Assembly (NCBI RefSeq): GCF_000758665.1
Contig: NZ_CP009285.1
Coordinates: 1,984,001 to 2,048,000, forward strand
DNA: 64,000 nucleotides
Direction of reading: 5' to 3'
Origin: Paenibacillus borealis
Lineage (GTDB): Bacteria; Bacillota; Bacilli; Paenibacillales; Paenibacillaceae
Positions 29,850 through 39,437 of this stretch are shown here, in pieces (within the stretch, counting starts at the first letter, position 1; each line of letters opens with the position of its first letter). Both the position numbers and the translations under genes were made by a program. The notes under the pieces were generated by a model. It saw only the letters and a list, made by a program, of their open reading frames with translations, made no database searches and had not been told where the DNA came from.

Positions 29850-30797
29850 CTATACTAACTGATTGAGCTTGCTTTCAGGCTCTTCACCATTTTCTACACG
29901 TTTTATATTATTTATAAAGAAATCGTATCTTTTTTTATGAAATTTTCGGCCATCAGGCATTCCTGCTGTATGGGGAGTAAGGATCACATTACCCAAATTC
30001 CGGAGCTCACTGTCCATGGGAAGCGGTTCCGATTCAAACACATCCAGGCATGCGCCTGAAATATCCCCGTTTTTTAATGCATCAATCAAGTCTCTTTCGT
30101 TGACGATCCCGCCGCGGGCTGTATTGATAAATAGAGTGGTATTCTTCATTTTCTTGAATACCGCTTTGTTGATTAGTTGTTTGGTTTGCTGATTCAAGGG
30201 TACATGTACACTGACTATGTCCGATGTGCTTACAAGAGTATCGAAATCTGTCATTTTCACTAAACCGTCAGATTGAAGAGCAGCATTTCTCGCATAAGCC
30301 AGCACATTCATATCAAAAACCCTGCAAAACGCAGCTACCTTTTTTCCGATAGCACCCAAACCGATAATCCCAATCGTTTTGCCCTTTAATTCACTCCCTG
30401 TATAGTCCAACTGATTTTCATCCCTCTTGTTTTTCATGAAAGTATCAAGAAATGGTATGTTTTTATAATAAGACAATATCAGTGCCATTACGTGCTCGGC
30501 CACTGCCTGTGCATTCACTCCTGCAGCATTGGCCACCCAAATGCCGAGCTGTGTACAGGCAGGGACATCTACATTATCAAATCCTGCACCCGTCTGTACC
30601 AATTTTAATTTTTTTGCGATAGAAAGCAGGCTGTGATCCACTTTAATATGTTCAGGGATGAGTACCTGGCAATCTTCAATATGATGCAGCATTTCTTTTC
30701 CGGGCGGGACAATAACAACGTTCCAGTCTTGCGGGAAATACCTTACAATATTTGATTTTGAGGTCTCGCTAAAATAGCCGACTATGAGAATCTTCAT
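29850..30797 (-). CDS. D-2-hydroxyacid dehydrogenase family protein
   Basis: A 315-residue NAD(P)-dependent oxidoreductase. The Rossmann motif GLGAIGKK is near residue 150, and the catalytic Arg (INTARGG), Glu (DVFESEPLP) and His (TPHTAGMP) are all present, so it should be active. Members reduce or oxidise 2-keto/2-hydroxy acids such as glyoxylate, phosphoglycerate or sugar-derived acids. I chose the ATG at 30797 with AAAGGCGG upstream; a longer reading from 30884 has no ribosome site. It follows the AraC gene on the same strand by about 90 nt, so it is probably co-transcribed. The substrate is unknown. Confidence 0.88.
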   Translation of the reverse strand: MKILIVGYFSETSKSNIVRYFPQDWNVVIVPPGKEMLHHIEDCQVLIPEHIKVDHSLLSIAKKLKLVQTGAGFDNVDVPACTQLGIWVANAAGVNAQAVAEHVMALILSYYKNIPFLDTFMKNKRDENQLDYTGSELKGKTIGIIGLGAIGKKVAAFCRVFDMNVLAYARNAALQSDGLVKMTDFDTLVSTSDIVSVHVPLNQQTKQLINKAVFKKMKNTTLFINTARGGIVNERDLIDALKNGDISGACLDVFESEPLPMDSELRNLGNVILTPHTAGMPDGRKFHKKRYDFFINNIKRVENGEEPESKLNQLV

Positions 30798-30887
30798 TAC
30801 TAAACCGCCTTTCTTAGCCCCTGGAGGATCGGCATTAATATTAATAATAATTTTAAACATAATGAATAATTCTGTAAAACTCAAATA

Positions 30888-31748
30888 TTACTGCTGATTA
30901 CGGTAAACCTTCGGGGACTTGCCGTAGGTTTTTTTGAATAGCCGGGTGAGGTAGTTGCTGTCATTAAATCCGCACATGTAGGAGATTTCCGTAACGGAAA
31001 GCTTGGTCCGCTTGAGCAGGGAGCAGGCCTGTTCGAGACGGAGGCGCTGAATGTAGGCGATCGGTGTGGTCTGATAATACGCCTGGAAGATCCGGTTCAA
31101 ATGCCGGACAGAGATGTCTGATCTGGCGGCGATTTCCTCAAGGGTAACCTGCTCATGATAGTGATCCTCAATGTAAGAGATCGCATTCGCGAGATGCATC
31201 AGGCTGTTGTCCACGCCTTTCTCCTGCTGGTCATAATGTCTCGACAGATAGACGACAAGCTCCATGAACCGGGAGGCGAGCATGGTCTGATAGCCGTGAA
31301 GCTTCTGCTCATATTCCGTAATCATGCCTGCAACAAGTGAGGAGACATATTCCAGGCTGACAATCGGGAGGTTCAGCTTGCTTTTATAGGCATTGATATT
31401 GCGGTAAAAGGGTTCCAGCACAAACAGCGCCTGATACCCGTTCAGGGTTCTCAAGTCCGGTCCGGCTAACCTCAGCATCTCAGCCTTGTACATAATGTTG
31501 CAGATTTTGAAATCATGCGGGTCTTTATAGGCATGCGGGGTGGTGCCGTTAATGACAAATACATTGCCTTTCTTAATAAAAGCTTCTTCATCATTGACGA
31601 TATGCGAAGCATGCCCCTTCAGCACAATCACAAGCTCCGAAAAATCCGCGTGCATATGCAGATCCATATCTTCCTCATGGCCGCCGTATTGAATAAAGAA
31701 AGGGAATTGCTCATCGGTTGTAAACCAGTTCAAATATACATTGCTCAT
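30888..31748 (-). CDS. AraC-family regulator
   Basis: A 286-residue regulator with an N-terminal cupin domain (about 1-150, with MHADFSELVIVLKGHASHIV) and C-terminal AraC HTH (about 185-285, with EEIAARSDISVRHLNRIFQ and GFNDSNYLTRLFKKTYGKSP). It is divergent from the orphan solute-binding lipoprotein gene across 131 nt and upstream of the dehydrogenase gene. It probably controls one or both. The ligand is unknown. Confidence 0.88.
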   Translation of the reverse strand: MSNVYLNWFTTDEQFPFFIQYGGHEEDMDLHMHADFSELVIVLKGHASHIVNDEEAFIKKGNVFVINGTTPHAYKDPHDFKICNIMYKAEMLRLAGPDLRTLNGYQALFVLEPFYRNINAYKSKLNLPIVSLEYVSSLVAGMITEYEQKLHGYQTMLASRFMELVVYLSRHYDQQEKGVDNSLMHLANAISYIEDHYHEQVTLEEIAARSDISVRHLNRIFQAYYQTTPIAYIQRLRLEQACSLLKRTKLSVTEISYMCGFNDSNYLTRLFKKTYGKSPKVYRNQQ

Positions 31749-31845
31749 TGGATTCCCGCCTAAGAAAGATGTGTTTGTCTATATAATGCTAGTATATGAC
31801 CTGAATATCAAGGTTTTATGCCATAATCGGCGCTAGAATAAAAAC

Positions 31846-31859
31846 TGTAAACGCATTCA
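31846..31859 (+). promoter_or_regulatory. Putative cre (CcpA) site
   Basis: TGTAAACGCATTCA matches TGWAARCGYTWNCW at 13 of 14 positions. It lies 20-34 nt before the lipoprotein start, where CcpA would block transcription, suggesting glucose repression of this binding protein. Confidence 0.55.
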
Positions 31860-31879
31860 GAAAAAAGGGGCTGAGAGAG

Positions 31880-33589
31880 ATGAAAGCAATAGTATCAAGA
31901 AAATTAGGCACGGCGCTTCTGGCAGGCACGCTGCTCATTTCGGCAGGCTGCAGCAGTAATGCGGGCAATAACACCGGGGATGCTGCGAACGGGAATACCA
32001 GCGGAAATGATACAGATCCGGTCACGTTTACCTTTTTTGGTGCCGATGCCAGCCCGAACTGGAACAAGATGCAGGATGATATCGGCAAAGAGATTACCGC
32101 CAAAACAGGGGTTACCCTGAACGCGGAATTTGATGTCGGCAGCGGCGGAGGACAGGACAAAATTTCAATGATGGCGGCCAGCGGAGATTATCCTGAACTC
32201 ATCTATGCCAAAGGCGAGCTGGGCAAGCTGGTCGATGCGGAATCCGTTATTGATCTGACCGAGCTGATCGACAAATACGCGCCAAATATCAAAAAAGTCA
32301 TGGGCGATAACATGAACCGGATGAAATACAGTAACGACAACCAGGCCATTTACTCGATCCCGACCAATGTCGGTGTGGATAACCAGAATTTTGATGCGAC
32401 CAACGGCTTTCAGATTCAGCACCGCGTATTGAAGGAGCTTGGTTATCCGGAAGTCAGAACGGTGCAGGATTATGAAAAGGTGCTTAAGGAATATGCAGCC
32501 AAGCATCCGACCACGGACGGGCAGCCGACCATCCCGATGACGGTGAATGCGGACGGCTGGAAGGTTATGATTACCGTCACCAATCAGGGGGATGTCACAA
32601 CAGGCGGAACCAATGACGGCGAATATTATGTGAATCCGGAAACGTACGAGACGATGCTGCATTATAAGAAACCGGAGGAGAAGGAGTACTTCCGCTGGCT
32701 GAACCATATGTATAATGAAGGGCTGCTTGATAAGGACTCTTTTGTCCAAAAGGATGATCAATATAAAGCTAAAATCGCCAGCGGCCGGGTGCTGGGTCTC
32801 ACTTCTGTAGAATGGGAATATCAGGATGCGGAGAATGCCCTCAAAGCGGCTGGCAAAGATGAGTATACGTATGCCCACTTTCCGGTGACGCTGAGTGAGG
32901 AGTATAAGGATCATGCGATGCAGTCTGTAGGAGTGGACGGCTATGGCATCAGCATCACCACTGCCTGCAAGGATCCGGTCCGCGCAATTAAATTCCTGGA
33001 CTGGCTATCCTCGGAAGAAGGCCAGGTGCTGAGAAACTGGGGCATCGAAGGCAAACAATACAATGTGGACAATGGACAACGTGTCATTCCTGCTGAGATT
33101 CTCGATCAGAAGGTTAACGATGCCGCGAACTTCACCAAGAATACAGGGATTGGCTTATACTCCATCCTGGGTGTCCGCTACGGTGATGGAGTGAAGGATT
33201 CCACAGATAATTACTATACTACGAATTTCCCGGAACAGATCCTGGCCGAATATTCGGATGCGGAGAAGGAGAGCCTGGCTGCGTATAACGCGACAACCTG
33301 GAAGGATCTCTTCCCTGCAGAGGATGAATTTCCGGTCAAGGAGTGGGGCGCGCTGTACAACATGCCGGTACCGACAGATGGAGACTATCAGGTAATCTAT
33401 CAAAAAACACAGGATATCGTCCACAAACGGATTCCGGAAGCCATCCTCGCCAGCACAGCCGATTTCGATAAAATCTACGATGATTTCATTGCCGAGCTGA
33501 ACAAAGCGGGAGCAGAGAAGATGGAGAAGGAATATACCGAGCTGGTAAAGGCGAGAGTGGAGCTGTTTACCGGGAAGGATGTTGAGTAG
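31880..33589 (+). CDS. Orphan solute-binding lipoprotein, LplA-like
   Basis: A 569-residue lipoprotein with a signal peptide and lipobox ISAGC, then an Asn/Gly/Thr linker and a type 1 carbohydrate-binding fold of the LplA/YtcQ group. No permease or ATPase gene is next to it: it is followed by a terminator and a convergent esterase. It may deliver a second sugar to the permeases at 22032-23884 or to a distant importer. A near-perfect cre site lies just upstream and an AraC gene is divergent, so catabolite repression plus local induction is likely. The AAAAGGGG site is rather far from the ATG, with GAGAGAG nearer. Confidence 0.88.
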   Translation: MKAIVSRKLGTALLAGTLLISAGCSSNAGNNTGDAANGNTSGNDTDPVTFTFFGADASPNWNKMQDDIGKEITAKTGVTLNAEFDVGSGGGQDKISMMAASGDYPELIYAKGELGKLVDAESVIDLTELIDKYAPNIKKVMGDNMNRMKYSNDNQAIYSIPTNVGVDNQNFDATNGFQIQHRVLKELGYPEVRTVQDYEKVLKEYAAKHPTTDGQPTIPMTVNADGWKVMITVTNQGDVTTGGTNDGEYYVNPETYETMLHYKKPEEKEYFRWLNHMYNEGLLDKDSFVQKDDQYKAKIASGRVLGLTSVEWEYQDAENALKAAGKDEYTYAHFPVTLSEEYKDHAMQSVGVDGYGISITTACKDPVRAIKFLDWLSSEEGQVLRNWGIEGKQYNVDNGQRVIPAEILDQKVNDAANFTKNTGIGLYSILGVRYGDGVKDSTDNYYTTNFPEQILAEYSDAEKESLAAYNATTWKDLFPAEDEFPVKEWGALYNMPVPTDGDYQVIYQKTQDIVHKRIPEAILASTADFDKIYDDFIAELNKAGAEKMEKEYTELVKARVELFTGKDVE

Positions 33590-33607
33590 GAGCATATGAA
33601 GAAACAG

Positions 33608-33646
33608 CGGCAATCCGGGACCTTATTTTCTCGTCCAGGATTGCCG
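33608..33646. terminator. Bidirectional terminator between lipoprotein and esterase genes
   Basis: Arms CGGCAATCC and GGATTGCCG are perfect, with a 21-nt loop holding GGGAC/GTCC pairing, followed by T-rich sequence on the plus side. Confidence 0.8.
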
Positions 33647-33675
33647 TTGTTTTATTTAGCTGCCGCTCTCAACTT

Positions 33676-34692
33676 TTATTGCTGCGATTTATCGTTTAGA
33701 AATTTGACAACCTCTTCATAGGCGGTTTGTGCAGGCTCCTTATCCAGCTGGTAGATGTAATCATGAGGCAATTTATTTCCGCTGCCTGTCCAGTAGACGC
33801 TCGTAACGTCAACACCATGGGCTCTGAGAATAGCATCCATTTCGTAGGTTTGTGGTTCCAGAGGATCGGCATCACCAGCTGTTATATAGGAGGGAGGATA
33901 CTCGGAGGTGATATTTTTTACAGTTGAAAGCTCGTCTAATCTGGAGTAGTTTTCGTAATCTTTCTGTCCAGTGTAACTCCAGGCATATTTTCTAAACCCG
34001 GGAAATTTATCCCGTGCTACAGTATCAAAGTCATATACACCATTCAATAACAGTAAGCCTTTCACGTTTGCAGCCGGTATATCCAAATTTACTCCGACTT
34101 GCTGTTCAAGTGCGGGATTGGTAATCATCGCTCCCAGCTGACTTGATATTTGCGCACCCGCTGAGTTACCGCCTATAAAGAGCTTTGCAGGATCTGCATT
34201 ATATTCCTCAGCATGAGTCTGCAGATAATGGATTGCTGCTGCAGCCTGCTGTATGGGAGCCGGATATCTGTACTCAGGAGCGAGCGAATAATCCAGGGAA
34301 GCCACAACATATCCTTCTGACGCTAGAAGTTTCGAGAATGATCCTACTTGTTTCGCATTCCCTGCGGTCCAGCCGCCACCATGTATGAATAAAATCAGGG
34401 GCTTAGGCGTGTCTGATTCAGCACCAGAGGTATACAGGGTTATTTGAGCATCGGGTAAACCCTCGACAGGAATACTGATTAAGTCACTAACTTCAACATC
34501 CTTGATTTGTTCAGCATACGGACCCGCATTTACAGCATTCTCCTGGGTGCTAATTAATGCTCTGAAAATGGCTACAAAAGGACGGGGTGTGAGCTGGTTC
34601 ACAACGATAATTGCGATAATCAGGAAAGCGATAATACTTAGTGTTATTCCGGTTTTCCTGCCGATCCTGAATTTTTGAATTGATTTGTTCAT
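33676..34692 (-). CDS. Membrane-anchored alpha/beta hydrolase, HSL-type esterase
   Basis: A 338-residue esterase. One N-terminal helix (about 14-33) anchors it with the catalytic domain outside. The oxyanion motif HGGGW, nucleophile Ser in GGNSAGAQ, Asp in TAGDADPLEPQ and His in KLPHDYIYQ give a complete hormone-sensitive-lipase-type triad. It could deacetylate sugars or act on small esters; specificity is not visible. The start has a perfect AGGAGGG site. It is downstream of an AraC gene on the same strand, 73 nt away, and may be regulated with it. Confidence 0.85.
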   Translation of the reverse strand: MNKSIQKFRIGRKTGITLSIIAFLIIAIIVVNQLTPRPFVAIFRALISTQENAVNAGPYAEQIKDVEVSDLISIPVEGLPDAQITLYTSGAESDTPKPLILFIHGGGWTAGNAKQVGSFSKLLASEGYVVASLDYSLAPEYRYPAPIQQAAAAIHYLQTHAEEYNADPAKLFIGGNSAGAQISSQLGAMITNPALEQQVGVNLDIPAANVKGLLLLNGVYDFDTVARDKFPGFRKYAWSYTGQKDYENYSRLDELSTVKNITSEYPPSYITAGDADPLEPQTYEMDAILRAHGVDVTSVYWTGSGNKLPHDYIYQLDKEPAQTAYEEVVKFLNDKSQQ

Positions 34693-34765
34693 GGTTCCCT
34701 CCTAATGAGCTTTCTTTGGGTCGAACCTGATTTTAAAAGAAACACTAATCGTTGTGAAGGAAATA

Positions 34766-35662
34766 TCAGCCCTTCGGAATCTTCCGGTAGCTTGAAGGGG
34801 AGACCCCCGATATCTTCTTGAAGAGCCGGGAGAAATAATAAGGATCATGGATACCCACAGCTGAGCTGACCTCTTTGATGCTCAGTTCAGTAAGATCCAG
34901 AAGATGGCCGGCCCGCTGAATTTTGAGCCGCAGGAAATATTCGATCGGAGCGATTCCGGTTTCAGCATTAAACAGATAGATCAGATGCTGCTTCGATACC
35001 CCTACATGATTAGCCAGTTCGATAAGTGAAATGGAGCCGTTCATATGTCCATTCATATATTGAGTCGCCTGCTCCAGATAAGTTTCACGTTTCTTCTCCT
35101 GTGCAGATTTCCCGGCATTTAAGCCAATTCCGGAGAGCAGCTGCCTTACGGTCTGCGCAACATGTACATGTGTAGTTAGCGCATAAGTCCGCTCGGCCAG
35201 CATTTCAAAGGCAGGGACGAACCATTCAATTAAACGGGCTTTACCGCTTGGTGATAATGAGAGGGGAGCATTAGATAAACCGAACAGCTGCACTAGTCTA
35301 TTCGCGTGGCTGCCTTTGAAATGAAACCAGTAGATGCTCCAGGGGTTCTCCTGCATTGCGCCATAACGGTGTGCGGTTTCAGGGGGGATAATCATCATAT
35401 CTCCCTGCTGCAGGTTCATTCGTTCTCCATGATTCAGCTCAACCCAACCCTCTCCTGCTTCACAAAAAATGAATATATGCGATGGACTGCCTTCGGGGCG
35501 TTCCCTGTAATGATACTGGGCATTGGGGAAGTAGCCGATATCCGTAATAAATAAGGAAGACGTCAGCTCCTCCTGCTCCAGTTCCTTCATCCAGTATTCC
35601 GGAAGTACATATAATTTCTCCTCAACAAACCCTTCAGGCTTGCGAATATGGTCATGACTCAT
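34766..35662 (-). CDS. AraC-family regulator
   Basis: A 298-residue regulator. The N-terminal cupin domain includes HYRERPEGSPSHIFIFCEAG; the C-terminal HTH pair includes LIELANHVGVSKQHLIYLF and VGIHDPYYFSRLFKKISGVSP. The start is preceded by a strong GGGGGAGGG. It is divergent from the DUF5107/GH operon, so that operon is the most likely target, with the esterase gene behind it a possible second one. The 345 nt between it and the operon hold the second structured element and the operon's promoter region. Confidence 0.88.
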   Translation of the reverse strand: MSHDHIRKPEGFVEEKLYVLPEYWMKELEQEELTSSLFITDIGYFPNAQYHYRERPEGSPSHIFIFCEAGEGWVELNHGERMNLQQGDMMIIPPETAHRYGAMQENPWSIYWFHFKGSHANRLVQLFGLSNAPLSLSPSGKARLIEWFVPAFEMLAERTYALTTHVHVAQTVRQLLSGIGLNAGKSAQEKKRETYLEQATQYMNGHMNGSISLIELANHVGVSKQHLIYLFNAETGIAPIEYFLRLKIQRAGHLLDLTELSIKEVSSAVGIHDPYYFSRLFKKISGVSPSSYRKIPKG

Positions 35663-35730
35663 TTTGGTACCCTCCCCCTGTTAAGAAAATATATAGAAGA
35701 ACTAAGCAATCAACGAAAAGCGAATAAGAA

Positions 35731-35870
35731 CGGAGGGGAAATTTGGAACTGTAGGAGCGGTAGCGTCCGCCTTTGTCACCGGATTTCAACCGCGAACAGC
35801 GGCAATAATCAAGAAATCTGGTGACAACAGCGGCCGGAAGTCCAAATGTTCACCGCAGTGACGAACACGC
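35731..35870. repeat. Dispersed structured intergenic element, copy 2
   Basis: It aligns with 15681-15820 along its full length. Its outer ends ATTTGGA and TCCAAAT pair. The main stem is better paired here: TTGTCACC meets GGTGACAA perfectly, where copy 1 has TTGTTACC and GGGAACAA. The apical CCGC-GAACA-GCGG hairpin is identical. It lies between the divergent AraC gene and the DUF5107 operon. Confidence 0.75.
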
Positions 35871-36007
35871 TTTAAGTTTAATGCTTTTAGGATTCTCATA
35901 TATTTTCGAATAAGAATATAATCCATCACTTCCCGCATTTCGTCAATTGGAACCTTCCCCGGCAGACGCTAAAGTATAACTATCAAGACTAGGGAGGCAG
36001 TTTAAGC

Positions 36008-39000
36008 ATGAAGCAAGAAGCTGTAGAGAATACATTCGAGGCGTCTCCAGCCGGATCTGGCCAAATCCAAGTTCAGGTATGGGAGACCAGCGTGTTGATT
36101 CCAACCTATGAAGCGGGTGAGGCGGACCCCAATCCTATGTTTCTGGAGAAACGGGTCTATCAGGGAAGCTCCGGCCGTGTGTATCCGCATCCGGTCATCG
36201 AGAGCATCTCGGATGTGAAGCATGATAAGAATTACAAACTGGTTATTCTGGAGAATGAATATGTCCGCATTGAGATCATGCCGGAAATCGGCGGCAGAAT
36301 CTACCGGGCGCTCGACAAAACGAACAATTACGATTTCGTCTATTATAACCGGGTCATCAAGCCGGCACTCGTAGGTCTGGCGGGACCCTGGATCTCCGGG
36401 GGCATTGAATTCAACTGGCCGCAGCATCACCGCCCGAATACATTCGGTCCTGTTGAATACAAATACGAAGCAACAGATAATGGAAGCGCTACAGTGTGGG
36501 TGAGTGAAATTGACCGGATGTACGGTACGAAGGTTACCGCTGGCTTCAAGCTGTATCCGGGTAAGGCATATCTGGAAATCAATGCTCAATTGTACAACCG
36601 GACACCTGAGCCGCAGACCTTCCTGTGGTGGGCAAATCCGGCCGTAGCAGTTAACGATCATACTCAATCCGTGTTTCCCCCGGATGTAACAGCGGTATTT
36701 GACCATGGAAAGCGCGATGTATCCCGCTTTCCTATCGCTACCGGAACCTATTACAAACAGGATTATTCGGAAGGCGTCGATATCTCACGCTATAAGAACA
36801 TTCCGGTTCCGACTTCGTATATGGCTTATAAATCGGATTATAACTTCGTCGGCGGCTATGATCACGGCGTAGAAGCCGGTCTGCTGCATGTGGCGAATCA
36901 TCATATCTCTCCCGGCAAGAAGCAATGGACCTGGGGGAACGGAGAGTTCGGTAAGGCCTGGGACCGTCAATTGACGGATGAAGACGGCCCGTACATTGAA
37001 CTCATGACGGGTGTATACACAGACAACCAGCCTGACTTCACCTGGCTGCAGCCCTACGAGGAGAAGAACTTCACCCAGTATTTCATGCCTTACAAGAACA
37101 TTGGTGTCGTGAAGAATGCTTCCATTGAGGCAGCCGTCAATCTGGAGGTTGATGCGGATGCCGGTCAGGCAGTAATCAAAGTGTATGCGACTTCTGTACT
37201 TGAGCAGGCAGTCGTGGAACTGAGCGGAGCAGCCGGCCGGTATCTGCAGGAAACGGTGAAGTTGTCCCCTGTGGATGTTTTCCAGACCGTTGTATCGCTT
37301 AGCAGCGGGGAGCAGGAGCATAATTTGAAGCTGTCTGTGCGAAATAGGAAGGGCAGAGTGCTGATCTCCTATCAGCCGAAACGTCCGGATATTGAGCGTG
37401 TTCCTGAAGCTGCCAAACCACTGGCAGCGCCTGAAGAACTGCGTTCGACAGAGGAGCTGTATCTGGCGGGTCTGCACCTGGAGCAATACCGGCATGCTAC
37501 GTTTGAACCTGAAGCTTACTATCTGGAAGGCTTGAAACGGGACAGCGGGGATATCCGGCTGAATGTAGCTTATGGAACCTTACTGCTCCGCCGCGGACTT
37601 TACAAGGACAGTGAGCAGCATTTCCGCAAAGCGATCGAGCGGTTGACCTGGCGCAACCCTAACCCGTATGACAGCGAGGCTTACTATCAGCTGGGAGTAG
37701 CGCTTCGCGGCCAACACCGTCTGGACGAAGCCTTTACAGCGTTCCACAAGGCGGTATGGTCGGCAGCCTGGCAGGATGCCGGGTACTTCTCTCTGGCGCA
37801 AATATCCAGCCACAAGGGAGAGTACGCGGAAGCGCTTGGCCAGGCGGAACGTTCGCTGATCCGCAATTCACGCAATTACAAAGCGCGTAACCTGAAGACT
37901 GCGATGCTGCGTAAGCTTGGCCAGCTGGATGCAGCCAAGAGCTACGCGATGGAGACCCTTGAACAGGATATCGCTGATTTCGGAGCCTATAACGAGCTGG
38001 CGCTGGCACTTCGTGCTCTGGAAGATACTGCTGCTGCAGAAAAGGTTCTGGCCGAACTGCATCTGCTTATGCGCAGTGACGCACACAACTATCTCAATCT
38101 GATCTCAGACTATATGGACAGCGGCCTGCTGCTAGAAGCAATTGAGATTGGCGAAAGAGCTGTTCCTGCCGGAAGCTCCGTGTATCCGGTGCTGCATTAC
38201 GCTCTTGGAGAGCTGTATGCACGTACGGGTCAGCTTCAGAAGGCGGAAGAGCAGCGCCGTGCCGGCCAGTCCGCTGATCCGGCCTATTGCTTCCCTAACA
38301 CTTTGTTCGAGCTGACACTGCTGGAGAGTACCGTCGGGGCCAGTCCGGAAGATGATAAGGCGCACTATTATCTGGGCAACTTCTTTTATGATAAGAAACG
38401 TTACGGGGAGGCCATCGCAAGCTGGGAGCGTTCACGGGAGCTTCGCAAAGATTATGCAACGGTTCACCGTAACCTCGGACTGGCCTATTTCAATAAACAG
38501 GGTAATCCGCGGGCGGCCATGACTTCGCTTGAGCAAGCATACGCCTGCTCACCGGAAGATGTGCGGATATTGTTTGAACTGGACCAGCTCCGCAAGAAGC
38601 TGGCCTGGACCTCAGCGGAGCGCCTCACCATTCTTGAAACGAAGCGCGGCCAGGTGGAGCGGCGGGATGATCTTTTCGTTGAATATGTTACGCTGCTTAA
38701 CAATCTTGAACGGTATGATGAAGCTCTCGCAGCCTTAAGCTCACGGAATTTCCACCCTTGGGAAGGCGGGGAAGGCAAAGTAACCGGACAATACAGACTC
38801 GCCCATACGGAGCTTGGCAAAAAGCATCTGCAGGCTGGAAATTACGGGGAGGCGATTGCCCACTTCAAGCAAGGTCTGGTCTATCCGCTGAATCTGGGTG
38901 AAGGCAAGCTGGAAGGTGCTCAAGAGAATAATATTTACTATCATCTCGGCATGGCTTACGAAGCTCTGCAGCAGGAACAAGAAGCCATCAACAGTTACAC

Positions 39001-39400
39001 TATAGCTTCAGAAGGCCTGGCTGAGCCGACAAGTGCGATGTTCTACAATGATCAGCCGCCGGAAATGATCTTCTACCAAGGGCTGGCCTGGCTGAAGCTG
39101 CATAACGATAAAGAAGCGAAACGCCGCTTCAACAAACTGATTGATTATGCCGAGCAGCATATTTTCGATGAGATCAGAATGGATTACTTTGCCGTATCGC
39201 TGCCGGACTTCCTGGTGTTTGAGGATGACCTGAACCGCCGCAATGTCATTCATTGCCGGTATATGCGCGGACTGGGATTGCTTGGACTCGGACGTACCAC
39301 AGAAGCTGCTGAGGAGCTGGAAACTGCTTTATCTATGGAGTCTAATCATCAAGGGGCCATCATTCACCGCCGCTTCTGCGGTGGTGCAGAAGTGAACTGA
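36008..39400 (+). CDS. DUF5107 and tetratricopeptide-repeat protein
   Basis: A 1130-residue soluble protein. Residues about 30-345 are a DUF5107 beta-sandwich resembling galactose mutarotase-like folds (EIGGRIYRALDKTNNYDFVYYN, GLAGPWISGGIEFNWPQHHRP). Residues about 440-1125 are tetratricopeptide repeats, such as YQLGVALRGQHRLDEAFTAFHKAV. There is no signal peptide. Proteins of this make-up occur beside glycosidase genes, and their biochemical role is not settled; a carbohydrate-binding scaffold or unusual glycosidase is possible. It is the first gene of a four-gene operon with GH2, GH35 and cellulase-like enzymes; the gap to GH2 is 37 nt. An AGGGAGGC site precedes the ATG. Confidence 0.85.
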   Translation: MKQEAVENTFEASPAGSGQIQVQVWETSVLIPTYEAGEADPNPMFLEKRVYQGSSGRVYPHPVIESISDVKHDKNYKLVILENEYVRIEIMPEIGGRIYRALDKTNNYDFVYYNRVIKPALVGLAGPWISGGIEFNWPQHHRPNTFGPVEYKYEATDNGSATVWVSEIDRMYGTKVTAGFKLYPGKAYLEINAQLYNRTPEPQTFLWWANPAVAVNDHTQSVFPPDVTAVFDHGKRDVSRFPIATGTYYKQDYSEGVDISRYKNIPVPTSYMAYKSDYNFVGGYDHGVEAGLLHVANHHISPGKKQWTWGNGEFGKAWDRQLTDEDGPYIELMTGVYTDNQPDFTWLQPYEEKNFTQYFMPYKNIGVVKNASIEAAVNLEVDADAGQAVIKVYATSVLEQAVVELSGAAGRYLQETVKLSPVDVFQTVVSLSSGEQEHNLKLSVRNRKGRVLISYQPKRPDIERVPEAAKPLAAPEELRSTEELYLAGLHLEQYRHATFEPEAYYLEGLKRDSGDIRLNVAYGTLLLRRGLYKDSEQHFRKAIERLTWRNPNPYDSEAYYQLGVALRGQHRLDEAFTAFHKAVWSAAWQDAGYFSLAQISSHKGEYAEALGQAERSLIRNSRNYKARNLKTAMLRKLGQLDAAKSYAMETLEQDIADFGAYNELALALRALEDTAAAEKVLAELHLLMRSDAHNYLNLISDYMDSGLLLEAIEIGERAVPAGSSVYPVLHYALGELYARTGQLQKAEEQRRAGQSADPAYCFPNTLFELTLLESTVGASPEDDKAHYYLGNFFYDKKRYGEAIASWERSRELRKDYATVHRNLGLAYFNKQGNPRAAMTSLEQAYACSPEDVRILFELDQLRKKLAWTSAERLTILETKRGQVERRDDLFVEYVTLLNNLERYDEALAALSSRNFHPWEGGEGKVTGQYRLAHTELGKKHLQAGNYGEAIAHFKQGLVYPLNLGEGKLEGAQENNIYYHLGMAYEALQQEQEAINSYTIASEGLAEPTSAMFYNDQPPEMIFYQGLAWLKLHNDKEAKRRFNKLIDYAEQHIFDEIRMDYFAVSLPDFLVFEDDLNRRNVIHCRYMRGLGLLGLGRTTEAAEELETALSMESNHQGAIIHRRFCGGAEVN

Positions 39401-39437
39401 TCGGGACAGGATAACAATACACAACAGGCGAGAGGAC

